A program made the translations under genes and the position numbers. 64,000 nucleotides of DNA from Eutreptiella sp. 'Long Island Sound 2002' (taxonomy: Eukaryota > Euglenozoa > Euglenophyceae > Eutreptiales > Eutreptiaceae), in NCBI GenBank assembly GCA_964036045.1, contig OZ038378.1:170812476-170876475 (forward strand), read 5' to 3'. A model generated the notes under the pieces. It was not told where the DNA came from. It made no database searches and worked only from the letters and a program-made list of their open reading frames with translations. Position 1 is the first letter of the stretch. The number at the start of each line of letters is the position of its first letter. Of the stretch, positions 52,601 through 58,600 are shown piece by piece.

Positions 52601-55600
52601 GCGTTGACGGGACCCCGCTCCATCATCCGCAGCAGATCTCTGAGGGCCAGTTCCATTGGCTCAACCTCCTCCAGCGCAAACTCGTTGTGTGGGGCGGGAA
52701 GTAGTCCCTCGTCCAGGGGTTCATCCTATGGGAAAGAGGCAAAGGACAAAAGCAGGGGTATGGCTGGAAGCAGGGACAGAGGCCATGTGTCTTTGTGTGG
52801 GTGCGCGCGCGCGCGCGTGTGCGTTTGTGTACGTTTGTGTGCGTGTGCGTGCGTGTGCGTGTGTGTAATGGCAAAGGTGGATCCATTCCTTCTTTCAAGC
52901 CAAGCCAGTCAGCGCACTTGGTTGTGCTTTGTGAAGTTGGGAGAGGGGGGGAGGGGGGTGCCATAAAGGCTGAGTGAGTATGCCGGTTGATACTTCTGGG
53001 TGTACGTACTTGCTCACCTTTTGAGGAGGGAATCCTCCATGCGTGGATGGGTGTGTTGGTTGGTGACACAGAGACGTCTCGCAAGTGGTTATCCAAGATG
53101 GCGGCGCGTGCATTTTCTGCCTCAACTGCAAGCAAACCCAGGCGGAGCCACCAAATGCAAAGGATGCTTGCGGCATGGGCACTCTGGTTGTGTACTCCAC
53201 GGCGCAGGGCGCAGGCAGGTAGATTGTAGACTCCAAAGGGAGTCTAACGGTATCCATCATGCCACGTGAGGCTGAAAAGCCCACAGGCAACTACCTCAGA
53301 AGCGCTTAGAGCCGCGGAAGAGGTATGAATGCTGTTATTGCGATGGGTGGGGATCACGGTTGCATGCGTGCCTTATGTTGGCGCGCACCGTGATCCATAA
53401 TGTGGCATGTAGATCTACGCTGTGATTTGGGGTGTGTGTGTTGGTTTGAACAATTCATCGCCAGTGCCGCTGCTTTCAGAGGACGCTTGCCCTTTGGCAC
53501 GCTCCAAGCAGTGCGATTTGCTGGCAAGGCAGGCTCTGGTTTCACCAACTTCTGATATTTGCCAATTTTTGGTGGGGTGGGTGGCTTTATTTACTCCTCT
53601 AGAATCCACTTGCAGCTGCATCCACGGAGCCCAAACATGCAAATGCATGCACGTTTGGCCCACCTAGCCCAGGATCATCCCATGCAAGGGTGTGGCAACC
53701 CCATGGCTAAGGGTTGGATCACCAGGTCCGGCCTAAGTGGCCGGACTGGACGCTGGGGGCTGCTAGAAACCCACAGTAACCCGCCCGCAGCTCACCTGAG
53801 GACAACCTCAGACAGACACCAAGTGAGACATTTTTGGGTCTCTTTTCCCTCTCCGCCCTGCACACAGATTCACAGCTGCCTGACCTGCAATGCAGACTCA
53901 TTCACAGCTTTTTTGGCACTGGTATGTGTGTGCGCAAGACCTTTAAGAAATACAGTGACACAGTGGCAGTCCACAGCTTCACCCACAATCCAACCTTGGA
54001 TAATGAAGCTTGGAGCTTGGTCCCGGACTCTGAAAGTGATTTTCTTTCAGCCAGGTGGGGAGTGTTGGACCAATTGTATGATCGCACCCCCCCGTTCCCT
54101 TACTCCCTTACCAAGCCGTTCTGGCAAAGCCCCCTCCCCCCCTCCTTCCATGGGGAGCCCCAGTCAGGAGTGCAGACCAAGGGACCAATGAAAGCCCAGG
54201 AGATCTCTGGCAGGGGAGGCAGCTGCGGTGATGATACACCCCTCCCGCCCCCCTTCCAGCCGAACCCTGACATATCTCCCCGCAGGGTGGAGCAGTCCCA
54301 AAATGGGGACATCGTCATAGTTGCATCATGAGCGGGCTCCCCACCATGCCCTTTTTTTTGAACCCGCCCCCTTCAGCCCCAACCCAACAGGTGGACGGCC
54401 CTCTGCACGAGTTGTAGGGCCCTTGGTCAGGACAGCCTCTGCAGGGATGGGTCACGTGAACCAGCTTCTCTGGCCCTTTGCCAAGGGTCCATCAAATTGG
54501 TGTGGTGTGCAGTGCCGCAGCAGCACATCTGCATCGGCTGCCTGGGGGCAAGGGGTTTTGCTCCTCCAAATTGCTCCTGCAGCTGATGAATTCCTTGAGC
54601 ACCAGAAATTGATGGAACCAACACCTCGTGTGGCTTGGACAAGGGTGTTGCTTGTGTGCCACACTGTGCATGATCCATATGTAATGCACGGCGCACCATT
54701 CCAAAAGCCAAGTGGCAAAAATGCTACAAGTGCAGTCAGCCAAATAAGCTTCCCTGAAGTATGGACATTGTGCAACTCAATTCCAAGGTATCATCCCCAT
54801 ACACATTGATGCCACAAATACCAGCAAGTGCAGATGCAACAGGACCAGTGCACAAGCACAGCGGCCCATTGGAAGACAACCACAAAGACATGACAAACTA
54901 GCTTCCATGCTGAATAACAAACGGAGGCCCTGTAAGATACTTTCAATCCCTTGCGGGCCTACCCCCAGCCCCAATTTACTGAACACCATGGAAAGACATA
55001 CCTCCCCGGTGTCAGTCAGGTCATCATGCAGGTGGCACACAGTGGCCACCACACCACCCACTGGAACCTCCTCACCATTCCGCAAGCTATGGGCCACGTG
55101 CTCAGGATGGTCCAAGTCTACCAGCCAACTGCCGCCGAAAGTGTCGCGGCGCACCCGCAGTGGGTCTGTCCCAATGACGTGCCTGAACGCGTTATGCACC
55201 TCCAAATCAGGGGTGTCCTCCAGTACTCCCACCAGACGGACAGTGAGGCTGGGGTCCTGCACATGTAAAATGAGTGAATGGGCACATCGAGACTACGCAA
55301 TCTTGGGGGGGGCATTAAGATGGAGTAGATCTGCTGGTTGGAAGCAGGCCTTCAGGCTGTACTTCTGTGGGAGTGTATGCAGGGAGGGGGGGGTGTGGGG
55401 GTATGGGGGTGGGGGTTAGAGAAGGGCTGAATGGTGCTGGGGCCGTAAAGGCGGAGTGACGGGCTGGGAGGGGGGGTTGTGTTGAGGGTGGAATGGCTGC
55501 CCCACTGCATGCAAGGTGGGGCAGGGGGGTCCAGAGGGGCACCCGGGGAAGCCATTATCAGACCACGAGGGCCGCCGCCAGCCAATGTGTGACCCCGAGG

Positions 55601-58600
55601 GGTACCCCTCCCCCCCCCCCGTTTGGTTGACCCAAACCTTGGGGGTCGGCGGGTCGGGCGGTCAGCCGCCGCCCCCCCGTTTGGAGTCGTGTGGTGTGCT
55701 AGTCACAAGAGCAAGCACACGTCAGCACAAAAAAATCCTCATCAGTGGTACCATAGGCGCCTTTCGGTCTGGAAGGAGAGTTGCAGATATGGCAGCACTC
55801 AGTCCAGGTACTGTAATGAAGTCCAGCGGCCAACGCCCACCTACAGAGAACACAGTGTCCGGTGACACCGTGCTCTTTCCTTTACACCGCCCCCCCCCCC
55901 CCCGGGGGGGGGGGGGGTCGGTGGGTAGCCCAACATACATACCTCAAAATGATCCCCATGACACAATGATCATTTTGAATATGCACAAGTGAGGTAGAAC
56001 ATTTTTCAAAAAAAATTGCCCATTAACTCAGGCTCCCATCAGCCAAGGTCCGACCCGGAGGCCGGGTCGGGGTCAAAATCCTTCTCCACAAAATTCTGAG
56101 TATTTTGAGTACAGACACATAGGGTCGAACAAAAAAATTTCCCCCTGCCGTATGCCTAAAACAAAATCTCCGGCGCCTCTGGCGCCCACAAAACCCATTG
56201 TTCTGTACAACCATTTTGGGGTCTGTAGGGGGGGGGGGGTACCCCCCCCCCCCCCTTGGGGTCGGGTCTTGACCAGGATCGGCCCCCGTGTATCAGACCT
56301 CCTAAGTAGCTTGCACCAAAGTCACCGGCCATTTCCATGGCTGCGCCAAGCTTCGTAAACAACTGTAAAAAAAAATTGTAAAAAACTTGTAAACCACTGT
56401 ACAAAGGGCTTTTTGATCCATCCTGTCATCTCCTTAAAGTCGTCCTGATATTTGTCTCTGGTTTTTGTCCATACCTATTAGGTTTTTCGAGTGTTGATAC
56501 ACCGATTCAGCAAGAAACCACCATCCACAAACAATGCTAAAGTGAATTGGCATCAATCAGGGCAGGTGGTTGGGTTTTGTTATGCACCTGCCCAGAAATA
56601 TTTTCCTTTTGGATATTCTGCACTTGTAGTCCTGTGGAAACCCAAATTATGTCACATCTATCGGAAAAAAATTTGCTCCTTGGACTGTGTGCCACCCATG
56701 AGATGAGCAATTGTGCCGTAGATTGGTGCAGTGTCCCAGTGGTATATGCACTTGCCTGCAGAAGAAAAGAGGTTGGTTCAAATTCCGCCATTGGAAGCTG
56801 TCCAGGCACTTTTTTTGGACATCATCCCAGTGATAAAATTGTTGTCTCGGTTCCGAAGCACACCAGCAGGACACTGGAAGCAAAGAAAACATTGGCGCAC
56901 ATTGAAACCGATGCCTGCAGCCACTCCTCTGGTCGTCTGTGATGGCGCAAGCACTACTCCACTTCTTCTATTGTACATTTATGGTCACCGAAGTCATCAA
57001 GTGTAAAAAACCACCAAACCACCGGTCACCGAAGGTCACCAAAATCCCGGCTACTTAGGAGGCCTGCATTATATACCACCGGTATGTGTTAAAGCGAGGA
57101 TAGACGTATCCTGCTGGCAGCCAAATACTGTGGACAGGGCCTTTGGAAGACTGACCTTGTTTAACAAAACCAAGAGCTTCAATAAGAGCGTCAGGAACTG
57201 CTTCAATTAGAGGAGAGCGGGAGGATTACAGTGAAAGCAAAAAACACCTCCAGGTGGGGAGGTAGGCCCTCTGAAATCACACTGCGGTGTCCTGATGTGG
57301 TGTTTGTCACGGTGACAGGGACTTTGCCCTAACGGATTTAGGTGTTGTTCACATGCTGTGCAGATGCCCAAGGAGTGGAGTGCCATGAACATATGTGCTG
57401 AATGCCACTGTCCTGTGCCTGGGGCTCCCACACTATGAGGGGGGTGGAGGGCAACAACAGGGCGGATGCGCAACCAGCTGGTAAATGCATGTGTGACAAC
57501 AAGAAGAACCATTTTCCTGTCAGCTAAGACATGTATGGCTGGCAGACAAGTAGGGTGCACATAGTAGTGTGCTTTTTGCGGCGGCCGGTGGGGGGGGGGG
57601 GGATTGGGGAAGAAATTGCCTACATTGTTTGTCCCCAGCACCAGTGCAATGGAGATGGCCTGAAATTGGGCTGGGGGCCGGGGCCAGTGTTGGGGCCCAA
57701 GTGGAGAGCAATGATGTGGCAAAAAGCAGCCGAGAACTAACTTTTGAAAGTCTTGTGCGAGAGAAAAAAAAACGGGCATGGCCATACCAACTAGCTGCAA
57801 AGGTTAGGGTTAAGTTTAGGGTGATGTTTTGGGTTGGGGTGCATAGGTCATGGTTAGAGGGAGGGCAAGGCATGGTTAGGGGAGCCTGTGATTAACTGAC
57901 GGGTGGCCTTGGGGGCATGCACCCCGCCCCCCCAATTGCTCCTCCTGCTTCGTACATTTTAGCCGCAAAACTTGCAGTGGTGTCGGGGGGGGAGGAGGGG
58001 CTCTGAAAAAATTGGACCGAGGGGAGGCGTGGAGCACCATGGAAGGGGAGGTGGGAGGTGTTGGCACTCATGTGGGGACGTACAGCACTGCGGCCGCTTG
58101 TGGGGAGGCATGGGAGCCAGGTGTTGTTGTGTGGGATGCGTGCACAGGGGCACTTGACGCTCAAGGAGGCCCAAGACACTGTGCAAATGCATCCAAGGGC
58201 ATGGGAGGCGCGCTGCGGGGGTGCATGGGGAAACAGACGGCATGCATGGGGAGGCATGGGGTATTGTGGGTGTGCCTGGAGGTGAGGGACGCCGTGGAAG
58301 TGCCCAACCATAACACATACAGGACCGTGTTCAAAGATGTGCTGTTCGCCTTTGGATTTCACTTTCCACATCACTTGATGGCATGTTTGGAGCAAAAAGA
58401 AAACAGGTAAAACGTCCTGCCACACAATGTAATATTGTTGCCCAAACCAGCATTTGGACCTGGTACCCGGGGCTTAAGGCAATTGTGCTGACCACCTCAA
58501 CTCCCTCCAGATTTGGCTGCCTAACGCTGAAATGTGACATGTACGTCATGCATAGTTCCGAAAAAAATCTTCAAGCGCCAGGGGGCTGTGGGAGCGCAGG

